From Aequorivita sp. UBA3180 (GTDB taxonomy: Bacteria; Bacteroidota; Bacteroidia; Flavobacteriales; Flavobacteriaceae): DNA of 64,000 nt. The position numbers were made by a program, and so were the translations under genes. The stretch is taken from NCBI GenBank assembly GCA_002364215.1, contig DEXQ01000018.1, forward strand, positions 394,893 through 458,892, given 5' to 3'. Below are positions 41,101 through 49,358 of this stretch, in pieces (within the stretch, counting starts at the first letter, position 1; each line of letters starts with the position of its first letter). Under the pieces are notes generated by a model. That model was not told the DNA's origin. It searched no databases and saw only the letters and a program-made list of their open reading frames with translations.

Positions 41101-41820
41101 GGCTACGGGGGCTCTATTGGCGTAACAAAAGATTCCCCTTACGGAAGTACATTTCAAATCAAGGCTATTTTTGAAGGAATTGAAGTGGAAGGTACAAACG
41201 ATCGGTACATTACGGAAGTTATTCCCGCGCCCACCGAGCTTGACGAAACCAAGTATTTTGTTTCCGCAGAAGGAAAGTATCAGTACGAAAGTTATGACAA
41301 TAGGGTTAACCCCACACGGGGCATGAATTTTTCATTAGTGGCCGGAGGAACCCAAAATATTGATGATAGCGAAAAAATATTTGGTTATGTAAAACCACAA
41401 ATAGTGTTTTACAATGCCTTGACGCGCAACAGAAAACTGGTACTAAAAACAGACGTTCGCGGACACTTCAATATTGGCAACAACTTTGAGTTTTATCAAG
41501 GTGCCCAAATAGGAAGTGATATGGGGCTGAGGGCATATCGTAATGAACGTTTTACAGGACGAAGTGCAGCGGTTGCCGGAGCAGACCTTAGATATAGTTT
41601 CAATAAATTCAAGACTGCGCTTTTGCCCATACAGATTGGAGTCTTTGGAGGTTATGATGTGGGAAGGGTCTGGGTGCCCAATGATACCTCAGAGGTATTG
41701 CATAGCTCCTATGGTGGAGGCTTTTGGGTTAATACCGCTGACCTCTTAAGTGGTACCTTCAATCTTTTTACGGGAGAGGAAGGATTGCGCTTTACCTTCG
41801 GTATGGCTTTTTCAATGTAA
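38143..41820 (+). CDS. Lipoprotein pseudo-metallophosphoesterase fused to Omp85-type barrel (copy 1)
   Basis: This is a 1225-aa lipoprotein (lipobox SAC, Cys19). Residues 45-330 align with a calcineurin-like phosphoesterase, but the metal ligands seen in copy 2 are all changed: GD to GN51, GD to GN85, GNHE to GNRD (127-129), HH to YH (224-225) and GHDH to GHDE (290-293). The middle region resembles that of copy 2, and the last ~350 residues are an Omp85/BamA-like surface antigen barrel (GAQIGSDMGLRAYRNERFTG, ending FTFGMAFSM). It is probably an outer-membrane protein with an inactive, binding-only phosphoesterase domain. Copy 2 follows after 6 bp. Confidence 0.88.
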   Translation: MNKINIFITFVAAALFSACASYNPQFKNPNSEVPKPLSKNNIDKTFYLIGNVGKSSENTSKSLQSLKNYIAENNSEDNYVLFLGNSFYPSGMPPKDEAAKAQATKGMQMQVDALKDFKGKVVVLPGNRDWIGGVDGLELEEDFLKARFNDADVLQPNNGCPLESIDINDNVHLIALDTQWFLEDWDNNSKMNDKCDIKTREKLFIEIEGELKKNATKTIVFAMYHPLITYGEHGGKYPAIHKDFFSTLIKQVKIQGAISKQDRYNERYNVLMSRLKVLTKDLDRLVFVSGHDESLQYNDDGTVKQIVSGAGSGATAAALGQYGQFVYGHEGFAKLEVGKNGASQVEFFKSEDDGNYQLMFQKEIFPAIETYDFSTLHEKFPETVKSQVYTDEMVDKTGFYKALWGEHYRELYGTGVTAKTVLLDTLYGGLKVIRAGGGHQTRSLRLEDKEGRTYNMRALKKSAVQFLQTVIIKDKEIENDFLNTIPEDLILDFYTAAHPYGAFTIPKLAEAAAILHTKPKLFYVPKQKALGNFNADYGDELYMIVERPDETFTGPIFNYPDDMESTDDLLAKLREDEKYKLNEKAYIRARVFDMLVGDWDRHNDQWRFTQHDNEDGTVTFEPIPRDRDQVYSYFDGGLFDLARTVFSTSRQFQVYDEELKHTKWFNAAGIKLDHALIQNNGKQAWLEEAAIVQQSITDEVITDAFSDLPKEVQDETAAEIIKKLKGRRNNLVEIAEEYYEYLAKLQTITGTDKDDYFEITRLPEGKTNIKTYRIKDGKKDGLMVDRTFYADETNSIWVYGLDDDDVFEVKGKGDRPIFLRIIGGQNNDTYKIANGRKVKIYDQKSKKNTIEEKGGATFKFTDNYDYNTYDYKKQKQSISLFLPTVGYNPDDGFKIGPSYVLTFNGFQRNPFSQQHRISAGYYFATNSFDINYEGEFANIFGSWNFLLGGYFKNPNFSENFFGFGNETLNPQYEFDFDMDYNRVRIGGYGGSIGVTKDSPYGSTFQIKAIFEGIEVEGTNDRYITEVIPAPTELDETKYFVSAEGKYQYESYDNRVNPTRGMNFSLVAGGTQNIDDSEKIFGYVKPQIVFYNALTRNRKLVLKTDVRGHFNIGNNFEFYQGAQIGSDMGLRAYRNERFTGRSAAVAGADLRYSFNKFKTALLPIQIGVFGGYDVGRVWVPNDTSEVLHSSYGGGFWVNTADLLSGTFNLFTGEEGLRFTFGMAFSM

Positions 41821-41826
41821 TATTTT

Positions 41827-44800
41827 ATGATTTTTAAAAAGTTCTATTTTATATTTTTTACTGCGTTTTTCATCTCTTCCTGCGCTACGTATGCACCGCA
41901 GTTTAAGGATAAGGATGCGATGCCATTGTATCCTTCGCAAAAAAAAATAGAAAAAACTTTTTACTTGGTTGGCGATGCAGGTCTTTCACCTATGGGTGGT
42001 AAGAGCGATGCGCTAGCTACCTTCAACAATTATCTTAAAAACGAAAAGACAAAGGGCAATTATACCATTTATCTGGGTGACAATATTTACCCATCAGGAA
42101 TGGATCCCGAAGGTCACCCGCGAAGAAAGGAATCTGAGAATATGATTGATGCCCAATACAAAGCAGTTAGGGATTACAAGGGGCAAACCATATTTATTCC
42201 CGGTAACCACGAATGGTACAACGATGGAGTAATAGGCGTTGCCCGCGAAGAAAATTATGTGGAAGCGCTATTTCCAGATCAAGATGCGTTTAGGCCCAGT
42301 AATGGATGCCCACTGGAAAGTGTAGCCGTTTCTAAAAACATTCAGTTGCTCATTATAGACACGCAATGGTATTTGGAGGATTGGAACGCAAACCCCACAA
42401 TTAATGAAAATTGCGATATAAAGACCCGGGAAAAGTTCTTTATTGAGCTAGCGTTGGAATTGGAGAAAAACCAAAATAAAACCATTGTCTTCGCCATGCA
42501 CCACCCGATGTTTACCAACGGAAACCATGGTGGTTATTTTGCACTCGAAAAGCATTTATATCCTTTTCAAAAAAAAATACCGATGCCCCTTCTTTCCTCC
42601 TTGGTGGTACAGGTACGATCCCAGGGCGGGGTTTCGGTTCAGGATAGATATAATGAGCTCTATAATAATTTAATGAACAGGCTACAGGAGCTAGTTAAAA
42701 ATAATAAGCGATTGGTTTTTGTATCCGGTCACGACCATAATTTGCAATACATTGAAAAAGATGGTCTAAAACAGATTGTTTCTGGTGGAGGTGCAAAAGA
42801 ATCGTATGCGGCATTAGGAAAAGACGGTTTTTTTAGTACGGGCATGCAAGGTTTTGCGGTGCTGGATGTGTTTGAAGATGGTTCCTCTTGGGTGCGTTAT
42901 TTTGTAAAAGGTGAAAACTTTCAGCCGAAAATGATCTTCCAAAAAGAAGTTGTTTCCGCACCGGTAAAAAAAGATATTTCTGAATTACCAGAGATATTTC
43001 CGCAACAATATACAGTCCCCATCTATAAGCAAGACAGTATTAATGATGCATTATTTTTTAAAACGGTTTGGGGCGCAAAATACAAAGAAGCATACTCAAC
43101 GCCAGTTACCGCTCAAGTTGCTTCTTTAGATACTTTGTATGGAGGGTTAAAAGTGATTCAGGAAAATAAAGGAATGGATTACAATTCACTTTTAATGGAA
43201 GACAAATATGGCAACCAATATCGTATGCGCGCAATGGGCAAAAACGCCTTGCAGGTTTCAAGAAAACTCATTTTTGAAGATACTGAAGACAAACCTACAG
43301 ATACTGAAAAGTCTGATGTCCCTTCCGTAAAGGGACAAAATACAAATTTTTATACCGCCTCGCATCCATATGCGATCATGGCAATTCCGGATATGGCCCG
43401 GGCAATAAATATATTTTACACAACCCCTCAATTATATTACGTTCCCAAGCAGAAAAGTTTGGAGGGTTACAATGATAGCTTCGGAAATGATTTGTATTTG
43501 ATTTCTATAGAACCTTCCGAGAAAAGCGAAGGAGAAGGGCTATTCAAATACCCCGATGATGTAGAGACAACGGACGATATATTGATTAAACTTCGAAAGA
43601 CAGGAAATGTTCAAGTTGATGAAGAAAATTATATAAAATCCAGATTGTTTGATATGCTAATTGGCGATTGGGACCGAGAGCCAAACCACTGGCAATGGGC
43701 AGAATACTACAACCGATATAAAAAAAATGTTTACGTTCCCATACCTAACAACCGTGACAATGCCTTTTCAAGTTTTGAGGGAAATATCTTTGATTATACC
43801 CGTTCCATCTTCAACGGCTCTTTGCAGACCCACGTTTATGGTGATAAACTGAACGATTTGGAATGGTTCAATAAAGAAGGTGTGATTCTGGATCGGGCCT
43901 TATTGAAAAATTCGGGCAGGGCACAGTGGAAATATTTGGCAGAATCCATACAGGACAGTATTACCGATGCGGTAATTGAAAAGGCTTTTAACAACATTCC
44001 ACCAGAAGTTCAGGATGAAGCCCTTGAAGATATTAAGCAGAAATTAAAGGAACGAAAGAAGAATCTGGTTACCATCGCAGATAATTACTACAGTTATCTT
44101 TCCACATTGCAAACTATTGTAGGAACCGATTATGACGATCTGTTTGAGATAACAAGACTTCCGGACGGTAAAACGCTGGTGAGAAGCTTTACAACCATCA
44201 ATGGAATAAAGTCAGATACCATAATTGATAGAACATTTTCAAGAACCGATACTAAAGAAATATGGATCTACGGCCTAAATGGTAATGATAGGTTTATTGT
44301 AAATGGAGAGGGAGATGATTTTATTTTTTTGCGAATAATTGGAGGAAGGGATAAAGACAGTTTTAGTTTAAAACAAGGTAGAAGATTAAAGGTTTACGAT
44401 TATGAAAGTATGCCGAATGTAATTGAAGAAAAAAAGGGGGGGGGTATACGTTTTACGGATATCTACAATCTAAACACCTATGATTATCGAAAGCAAATAG
44501 ACCGTTCACAAGGATTGGTTTCGGCAATTGGGTATAATCCCGACGACGGTTTTCGTGCGGCACTGCAATATGCTTATAGGGTAGATAATTTTCAAAGAAA
44601 TCCATTTTCCCAAAAACACATAGTAAACTTAGCCTATTTTACTGATATCAATAGTTTTGAACTTTCGTATTCCGGTGAGTTTGCAAATATAAAAGACGAT
44701 TTAAATCTAAGTTTTGGCGCCCGGCTTACCAGTCCAAATTACAAGGTTAATTTTTTTGGCTTTGGAAATGAAACCCAAAATCTGCAGGACGAAAAGGGGT

Positions 44801-45540
44801 ATGATTACAATAGGGTAGATGTGCAGCATATTTCTGGCAATATTGGATTGCTTCGCAATAGTAATTTTGGTAGCTTTTTCAAGTTGCAAACTACCTTTGA
44901 CGCTTATGAGGTGGGAAATTCATCAACTAATTTTATTTCTGAAGCCGCAGTTGAAAATAAAGGAGAAACAAGCTACTTCGGCACCTTGGAAGGAATTTAT
45001 AATTACCGAAGTTTTGACGACCCCCAAAACCCGACCATAGGAATGATGTTTGATCTTAATGCGGGGGTTACCGATAATCTGGAAGATATGGATGAAGTAT
45101 TTGGCTTTTTAAAAACACGACTCGGGTTTTATAATACTTTAGTTAAAAACAGGACCTTAGTGCTGAAAACCAATATTAATTACCAATTGAATATGGGGCA
45201 AAAGTACCAATTTTATCAAGCTGCAAATCTGGGAGGCGACAATGGTTTAAGGGGCTATAGGGAGCAGCGTTTTACGGGGAAATCGTTTTTGGTGGGCAGT
45301 GCAGATTTGAGATATAGTTTTCCTAAGTTTAAAGTGGGGTTGTTGCCATTTCAGATTGGTATTTATGGAGGTGCAGATTTAGGAAGAGTCTGGTTGGCTG
45401 ACGATAGTTCAGATAAGTGGCACAATTCCAGAGGTGGCGGTTTTTGGATAAATGGGCCAGGTGGCGCGAATGTTAACCTAAGTTTGTTCAATTCTACTGA
45501 GGGAACAAGGCTTAGTTTTGGATTGGGATTTGATTTTTAA
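41827..45540 (+). CDS. Lipoprotein metallophosphoesterase fused to Omp85-type barrel (copy 2)
   Basis: This 1237-aa paralogue of the preceding gene has a lipobox SSC (Cys19). The phosphoesterase motifs are complete: LVGDAG (Asp50), YLGDNIYPSG (Asp85), PGNHEW (127-130), FAMHHPM (His225-226) and SGHDHNLQY (302-304). A middle domain with LFDMLIGDWDREPNHW is shared with copy 1, and the C-terminal barrel has AANLGGDNGLRGYREQRFTG, the Omp85 R-G-Y/F motif, ending LSFGLGFDF. It is predicted to be an outer-membrane phosphatase or phosphodiesterase. The coding sequence carries an A7G9 tract at 44429-44444. Copy 1 and copy 2 are probably one operon. Confidence 0.9.
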   Translation: MIFKKFYFIFFTAFFISSCATYAPQFKDKDAMPLYPSQKKIEKTFYLVGDAGLSPMGGKSDALATFNNYLKNEKTKGNYTIYLGDNIYPSGMDPEGHPRRKESENMIDAQYKAVRDYKGQTIFIPGNHEWYNDGVIGVAREENYVEALFPDQDAFRPSNGCPLESVAVSKNIQLLIIDTQWYLEDWNANPTINENCDIKTREKFFIELALELEKNQNKTIVFAMHHPMFTNGNHGGYFALEKHLYPFQKKIPMPLLSSLVVQVRSQGGVSVQDRYNELYNNLMNRLQELVKNNKRLVFVSGHDHNLQYIEKDGLKQIVSGGGAKESYAALGKDGFFSTGMQGFAVLDVFEDGSSWVRYFVKGENFQPKMIFQKEVVSAPVKKDISELPEIFPQQYTVPIYKQDSINDALFFKTVWGAKYKEAYSTPVTAQVASLDTLYGGLKVIQENKGMDYNSLLMEDKYGNQYRMRAMGKNALQVSRKLIFEDTEDKPTDTEKSDVPSVKGQNTNFYTASHPYAIMAIPDMARAINIFYTTPQLYYVPKQKSLEGYNDSFGNDLYLISIEPSEKSEGEGLFKYPDDVETTDDILIKLRKTGNVQVDEENYIKSRLFDMLIGDWDREPNHWQWAEYYNRYKKNVYVPIPNNRDNAFSSFEGNIFDYTRSIFNGSLQTHVYGDKLNDLEWFNKEGVILDRALLKNSGRAQWKYLAESIQDSITDAVIEKAFNNIPPEVQDEALEDIKQKLKERKKNLVTIADNYYSYLSTLQTIVGTDYDDLFEITRLPDGKTLVRSFTTINGIKSDTIIDRTFSRTDTKEIWIYGLNGNDRFIVNGEGDDFIFLRIIGGRDKDSFSLKQGRRLKVYDYESMPNVIEEKKGGGIRFTDIYNLNTYDYRKQIDRSQGLVSAIGYNPDDGFRAALQYAYRVDNFQRNPFSQKHIVNLAYFTDINSFELSYSGEFANIKDDLNLSFGARLTSPNYKVNFFGFGNETQNLQDEKGYDYNRVDVQHISGNIGLLRNSNFGSFFKLQTTFDAYEVGNSSTNFISEAAVENKGETSYFGTLEGIYNYRSFDDPQNPTIGMMFDLNAGVTDNLEDMDEVFGFLKTRLGFYNTLVKNRTLVLKTNINYQLNMGQKYQFYQAANLGGDNGLRGYREQRFTGKSFLVGSADLRYSFPKFKVGLLPFQIGIYGGADLGRVWLADDSSDKWHNSRGGGFWINGPGGANVNLSLFNSTEGTRLSFGLGFDF
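44429..44444 (+). repeat. A7G9 homopolymer tract inside the copy 2 coding sequence
   Basis: Seven A are followed by nine G, encoding E-K-K-G-G-G. The corresponding site in copy 1 has no G run longer than two. G9 is long enough for slippage; a one-base change would truncate the protein before the barrel. Phase variation is inferred. Confidence 0.6.
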
Positions 45541-45542
45541 AC

Positions 45543-45578
45543 AAAAAAACTTGCCAAATACTATAAATATCTGGCAAG
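45543..45578 (-). terminator. Intrinsic terminator of dps
   Basis: On the minus strand CTTGCCAGATA and TATTTGGCAAG form a stem with one mismatch and a 7-nt loop, followed by T7. It also lies just past the stop of the convergent barrel gene. Confidence 0.8.
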
Positions 45579-45603
45579 CTTCAAGGTTTTTAAATTATAA
45601 AGC

Positions 45604-46095
45604 TTAAGCTTCCGGATGGCCTTCTCCCGTTTTCATTGTCCAAGCATCCAGCATCCAACTTATTTTTTCTATATGGCCAATGAAGCCGCCAATCATATCA
45701 ATAGTACCTTCATCGCCAGCGGCATCAGCTTTTTCAACCACAGTGCGCATTTGTTTAAGTAGTTTTCCATGGTCATCCAGCAATATTTCAACCATCTTTA
45801 AATCTTTGGTGTCAGATGGGGACTCCTTAATATTGCTCAATTTCACGTAGTCAGTAAAATTACTGGTGGGTTGAAAGCGAAGGGTCAAGATTCGCTCAGC
45901 AATTTCATCAATTTTCAATTTAGCATCGTCGTACATTTCTTCAAACTTAATGTGAAGGTCAAAGAAATTATGGCCAATTACATTCCAGTGAAAATTTCTG
46001 AGTTTTTGGTAGTACAAATGGTAGTCTGCGAGTAGTACATTCAATTCTTTTGCAGTGGTGGTAGTTTTCTTTTTATCGAGGTTTAAATAGCTCAT
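45604..46095 (-). CDS. dps: Dps-family ferritin-like DNA-protection protein
   Basis: This 163-aa four-helix protein oxidises and stores iron and protects DNA. Dps hallmarks are visible: helix A with LADYHLYYQKLRNFHWNVIG, where the His belongs to the inter-subunit ferroxidase site, then FFDLHIKFEEMYDDAKLKIDEIAERIL carrying the second His and the D/E ligands, and a final helix with IEKISWMLDAWT. A strong -33/-7 promoter lies just upstream and a terminator downstream, so it is monocistronic. Peroxide or stationary-phase control is likely from the family, but no specific operator was identified. Confidence 0.94.
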   Translation of the reverse strand: MSYLNLDKKKTTTTAKELNVLLADYHLYYQKLRNFHWNVIGHNFFDLHIKFEEMYDDAKLKIDEIAERILTLRFQPTSNFTDYVKLSNIKESPSDTKDLKMVEILLDDHGKLLKQMRTVVEKADAAGDEGTIDMIGGFIGHIEKISWMLDAWTMKTGEGHPEA

Positions 46096-46120
46096 TATTT
46101 TGTTTTTTATAGATTTCCCT

Positions 46121-46151
46121 CAAAGATAACTAACCTTATTTGAGGAATCAA
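46121..46151 (-). promoter_or_regulatory. Promoter of dps
   Basis: On the minus strand TTG (46151-46149) and TATCTTTG (46128-46121) are 20 bp apart, a near-ideal Bacteroidota promoter. Transcription should start about 20 nt before the ATG at 46095. Confidence 0.7.
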
Positions 46152-46313
46152 TTTTAAAAGACAGTTTAGCCTTTTTTTAACTCCGAAATACTTATAATCG
46201 GTACATAGATTTGCTTAAAAAAAAGGTCGAGAATTTTTTGTAGGAAAAAATGACGTTTTTCTTACATTTTAATGACTTTGCTATGGCTTTGCTATGGAGT
46301 AGCCGTGAGGAGG

Positions 46314-46472
46314 TTATTCTGAAGCTTTTTTATTCTTTAAATTGCTATCGCTCCCCCTATTTGGCGGTTTTGGCAAGTTGGTGTCTTTTTTAATTTCGTC
46401 CTTATCCTTTTCCACCTCACCATATTGGTTGTGGTCGCGATTTTTTCCGAATCCGTCAACAGTATCTCCCAT
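46314..46472 (-). CDS. Small charged hypothetical protein, 52 aa
   Basis: From the ATG at 46472 the frame encodes MGDTVDGFGKNRDHNQYG followed by a Lys/Asp/Glu-rich stretch with DTNLPKPPNRGSDSNLKNKK. It is hydrophilic and probably disordered. The composition (no hydrophobic runs, N-P-rich) differs from random shadows, and the opposite-strand frame at 46342-46560 is less protein-like. The frame also continues upstream to 46547. The function is unknown and the support is moderate. Confidence 0.45.
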   Translation of the reverse strand: MGDTVDGFGKNRDHNQYGEVEKDKDEIKKDTNLPKPPNRGSDSNLKNKKASE

Positions 46473-46600
46473 AATTTCATTTTTCTTTAAAATTACAAAG
46501 ATTTTATCTTGGCACCAACCATTTGCTTTGTATTTCAATACTTCCAAACCTTCTCTTTAAATTCAAAATTGTAACTTTCCAAACTCTATAAAATCTCACG

Positions 46601-47389
46601 ATGAATACTCTTGTAAGGACAGCAATAAAAGCGGCTTTATCTGCCGGAACAGAAATTCTTAAGATTTACGATACCAACTTTGACGTGGAGCACAAAAACG
46701 ATGATTCACCCCTTACACAGGCTGATAAAAATGCAAATGAGGTGATAAATGAGTATTTGAAACCTACCCAAATTCCAATTATAAGCGAGGAAAATAGGCA
46801 GTTGGATTATGCTGAGAGGAAAGACTGGAACCGTTGTTGGATTGTGGATCCGCTGGATGGCACCAAGGAGTTTATAAAACGAAATGGTGAATTTACTGTA
46901 AACATTGCTTTGGTCGAAAAAGGCAATCCCGTGCTTGGAGTAATTTACGTTCCCGTTTCAAAAGAGTTGTATTTTACTTCTTCGGATGGGAAGACTTCAA
47001 AAAAAATAGTCATTACTTCGGAAAATGACTCGGTGGAGGAAATATTAAAAAATGCTAAAGAAATCAAACCAAGTAAGGCTTCCGTAGTAAAAATTGTGGG
47101 TAGTCGTTCGCATTTAAATGAAGATACTAAAAATTTTATTGCAGAAATAGCGAAGCAAAATGAGGTAGAAATAGTTTCAAAAGGAAGTTCGCTAAAATTC
47201 TGTTTGGTAGCCGAAGGACTCGCACAACTTTATCCCCGTTTTGCCCCAACTATGGAATGGGACACGGCTGCGGGACACGCAATATGTAATGCTGTTGGAA
47301 TTTCAGTAATTGATCAGACCACTGGAAAAAACATGCAATACAATAAGCCCAATTTACTGAACAATTATTTTCTGGTAAAGGTATTATGA
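46601..47389 (+). CDS. cysQ: 3'(2'),5'-bisphosphate nucleotidase (CysQ)
   Basis: This 262-aa enzyme of the inositol-monophosphatase superfamily hydrolyses PAP or PAPS. Metal-site motifs are SEENRQLDY, WIVDPLDGTKEFI (the DPxDGT motif) and the second motif EWDTAAGHAI near the end. PAP is the by-product of sulfotransferases and PAPS reductase, so its place at the head of the cysC-cysD-cysN genes is expected. It overlaps the next gene by 4 bp, showing translational coupling. Confidence 0.93.
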   Translation: MNTLVRTAIKAALSAGTEILKIYDTNFDVEHKNDDSPLTQADKNANEVINEYLKPTQIPIISEENRQLDYAERKDWNRCWIVDPLDGTKEFIKRNGEFTVNIALVEKGNPVLGVIYVPVSKELYFTSSDGKTSKKIVITSENDSVEEILKNAKEIKPSKASVVKIVGSRSHLNEDTKNFIAEIAKQNEVEIVSKGSSLKFCLVAEGLAQLYPRFAPTMEWDTAAGHAICNAVGISVIDQTTGKNMQYNKPNLLNNYFLVKVL

Positions 47390-47808
47390 AGGACCACACC
47401 AGAAAGAGGCATATAGCAAAAACCATCACTTGGCGCATTGTTGGTACGCTAGACACCATATTGTTGTCTTGGCTCATTACCGGAAATCCGCTGACTGGGC
47501 TTAAAATTGGATTTGCCGAGGTGATAACCAAAATGATATTATATTATTTTCACGAACGGGTTTGGTTTAGCATTAATCTTTCAGAAAAAGGTATTATCCG
47601 CGAAAGCCGAAAAAGGCATGTTTTGAAAACCTTTACTTGGCGCGGGGTAGGAACGCTAGATACTATGTTGCTTTCTTGGTTAATAACAGGAAACCCTTTA
47701 ACGGGACTTAAGATTGGGCTTGCGGAACTTTTGACAAAAATGATTTTATACTATCTTCACGAACGCTTTTGGTATCGCATAAATTACGGACTGCCAAATA
47801 GAAACTAA
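47386..47808 (+). CDS. Tandem DUF2061 membrane protein
   Basis: This 140-aa protein consists of two nearly identical copies of a DUF2061 unit. Copy one has RKRHIAKTITWRIVGTLDT, LLSWLITGNPLTGLKIG and KMILYYFHERVW; copy two has RKRHVLKTFTWRGVGTLDT, the same central helix and KMILYYLHERFW. Each unit has one or two membrane-embedded helices. Single-unit DUF2061 proteins are frequent next to cysteine/sulfate genes, where a transport or membrane-anchoring role has been suggested but not proven. Here the duplication is internal and clear. It lies between cysQ and cysC. Confidence 0.88.
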   Translation: MKDHTRKRHIAKTITWRIVGTLDTILLSWLITGNPLTGLKIGFAEVITKMILYYFHERVWFSINLSEKGIIRESRKRHVLKTFTWRGVGTLDTMLLSWLITGNPLTGLKIGLAELLTKMILYYLHERFWYRINYGLPNRN

Positions 47809-47819
47809 CTTATAATTTT

Positions 47820-48404
47820 ATGGAAGAAAATATAATTCCACATAACTTCAGCATTACACAGCGGCAACGGAGTGATTTAAAAAAGCACGAGCCGTTGTTG
47901 ATTTGGTTTACGGGGCTTTCAGGTTCTGGGAAATCTACCATTGCAAATGCATTGGAAAAGGCCCTTTTTATTAAAGGCATCCATACATATCTATTGGATG
48001 GCGATAATGTGCGCAAGGGTTTAAACAATAACCTTTCCTTTACGCCAGAAGATAGATCTGAAAACATAAGAAGAATTGCAGAAATGGCCAATTTAATGAT
48101 TGACGCTGGGTTGGTAGTTTTGGCATCTTTTGTTTCGCCTTACAGAGAAGATCGTGAAAATGTGAAACGCATTGTAGGTTATGAAAATTTCGTGGAAGTT
48201 TTTGTCAATACCCCGATAGAGGAATGTGAACGGAGAGATGTAAAAGGATTATATGAAAAAGCAAGAGCTGGAGAAATCAAGAATTTTACTGGTGTAAACG
48301 CCCCTTATGAACCTCCCATGGCTCCCGATGTGGAAATAGATACTACGGTGATTTCTGTAGAAGAAGCTGTTGATATTCTATTAAATGAATTAAAGAAAAA
48401 ATGA
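47820..48404 (+). CDS. cysC: Adenylylsulfate kinase
   Basis: CysC phosphorylates APS to PAPS. The P-loop GLSGSGKST follows LIWFTGL, and LLDGDNVRKGLNNNLSF, EDRSENIRRIAEMANL, ASFVSPYREDRE and FVEVFVNTPIEECERRDVKGLY are all family motifs. The 194-aa length is usual. It belongs to the cysQ-DUF2061-cysC-cysD-cysN series, cysD starting 2 bp after its stop. Confidence 0.96.
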   Translation: MEENIIPHNFSITQRQRSDLKKHEPLLIWFTGLSGSGKSTIANALEKALFIKGIHTYLLDGDNVRKGLNNNLSFTPEDRSENIRRIAEMANLMIDAGLVVLASFVSPYREDRENVKRIVGYENFVEVFVNTPIEECERRDVKGLYEKARAGEIKNFTGVNAPYEPPMAPDVEIDTTVISVEEAVDILLNELKKK

Positions 48405-48405
48405 A

Positions 48406-49311
48406 ATGAGTAAATATTATTTAAATTATTTAGACGAACTGGAATCTGAAGCCATCTACATACTTCGAGAAGTTTGGGCACAGTTCCAAAACCCCGTTAT
48501 ATTATTTTCAGGGGGAAAGGATTCCATTCTTGTGACACATTTGGCGAAGAAGGCATTTTACCCTTCCAAGATTCCGTTTCCGTTGCTACATGTTGATACA
48601 GGGCACAATTTCCCTGAAACTATTCAATTTCGTGATGATTTAATAAAGGAATTGGGAGTGCAATTAATTGTAGGCTCCGTTCAGGAATCGATTGATACAG
48701 GAAGGGTTGCCGAGGAAAAGGGGAAAAATGCAACACGCAACGCGCTTCAAATTACAACTTTGCTCGATGCCATAGAAAACAACAAAATAGATTGTGCCAT
48801 TGGCGGCGGAAGACGCGACGAGGAAAAGGCACGCGCCAAGGAACGCTTCTTTTCGCACCGTGACGATTTTGGACAATGGGACCCCAAAAACCAACGTCCG
48901 GAGCTTTGGAATTTACTGAACGGAAAACATTTTGAGGGCGAGCATTTCCGCGCATTCCCCATAAGCAATTGGACTGAAATGGATGTTTGGAATTATATAA
49001 AGCGTGAGGATATTAAAATTCCTTCCCTGTATTTAGCACACCAACGTGAGGTGGTTTGGCGAAATGATTCGTGGATTCCGGTTTCTGAATTTTTAAAGTT
49101 GGAAGAAAACGAAAAAATAGAAACAAAGAAAATTCGCTTTAGAACTCTTGGGGACATTACAATAACTGGCGGAATTGAATCTGAGGCAAATACTTTGGAG
49201 AAAATCGTGGCAGAAGTTGCCGCAATGAAACAAACGGAGCGTGGTAACAGAAGCGATGATAAGCGTAGTGAGACGGCTATGGAGGATAGGAAGCGGCAGG
49301 GATATTTTTAA
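48406..49311 (+). CDS. cysD: Sulfate adenylyltransferase subunit 2
   Basis: CysD forms APS from sulfate and ATP together with the GTPase CysN. The PP-loop is in FSGGKDSILVTHLA, followed by LLHVDTGHNFPETI, the GGGRRDEEKARAKER motif and WNYIKREDIKIPSLY. The C-terminal RSETAMEDRKRQGYF is characteristic. The length of 301 aa is usual. Normally cysN would follow directly; here a GxxExxY gene with repeat flanks separates them. Confidence 0.96.
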   Translation: MSKYYLNYLDELESEAIYILREVWAQFQNPVILFSGGKDSILVTHLAKKAFYPSKIPFPLLHVDTGHNFPETIQFRDDLIKELGVQLIVGSVQESIDTGRVAEEKGKNATRNALQITTLLDAIENNKIDCAIGGGRRDEEKARAKERFFSHRDDFGQWDPKNQRPELWNLLNGKHFEGEHFRAFPISNWTEMDVWNYIKREDIKIPSLYLAHQREVVWRNDSWIPVSEFLKLEENEKIETKKIRFRTLGDITITGGIESEANTLEKIVAEVAAMKQTERGNRSDDKRSETAMEDRKRQGYF

Positions 49312-49321
49312 AAATTAAACA

Positions 49322-49348
49322 CGGATTATGCGGATTACACGGATTACG
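49322..49348. repeat. Three 9-bp repeats CGGATTnnn, left flank of the GxxExxY gene
   Basis: CGGATTATG, CGGATTACA and CGGATTACG are in tandem, 10 bp upstream of the GxxExxY start. The same hexamer recurs in inverted orientation at 49756-49782 on the other side of the gene. Confidence 0.75.
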
Positions 49349-49358
49349 CTAATTTAAT

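Noticed and set aside
46096..46313. Short plus-strand frame near 46283 with repeated TTTGCTATGG
   Set aside because: It is about 34 codons, overlaps the 3' end of the small charged gene and has no family-like features; the duplication is only 11 bp.
46342..46560. Plus-strand 72-aa frame opposite the small charged gene
   Set aside because: It is a hydrophobic, Phe/Ser-rich complement of the charged minus-strand frame with no promoter or family-like features.
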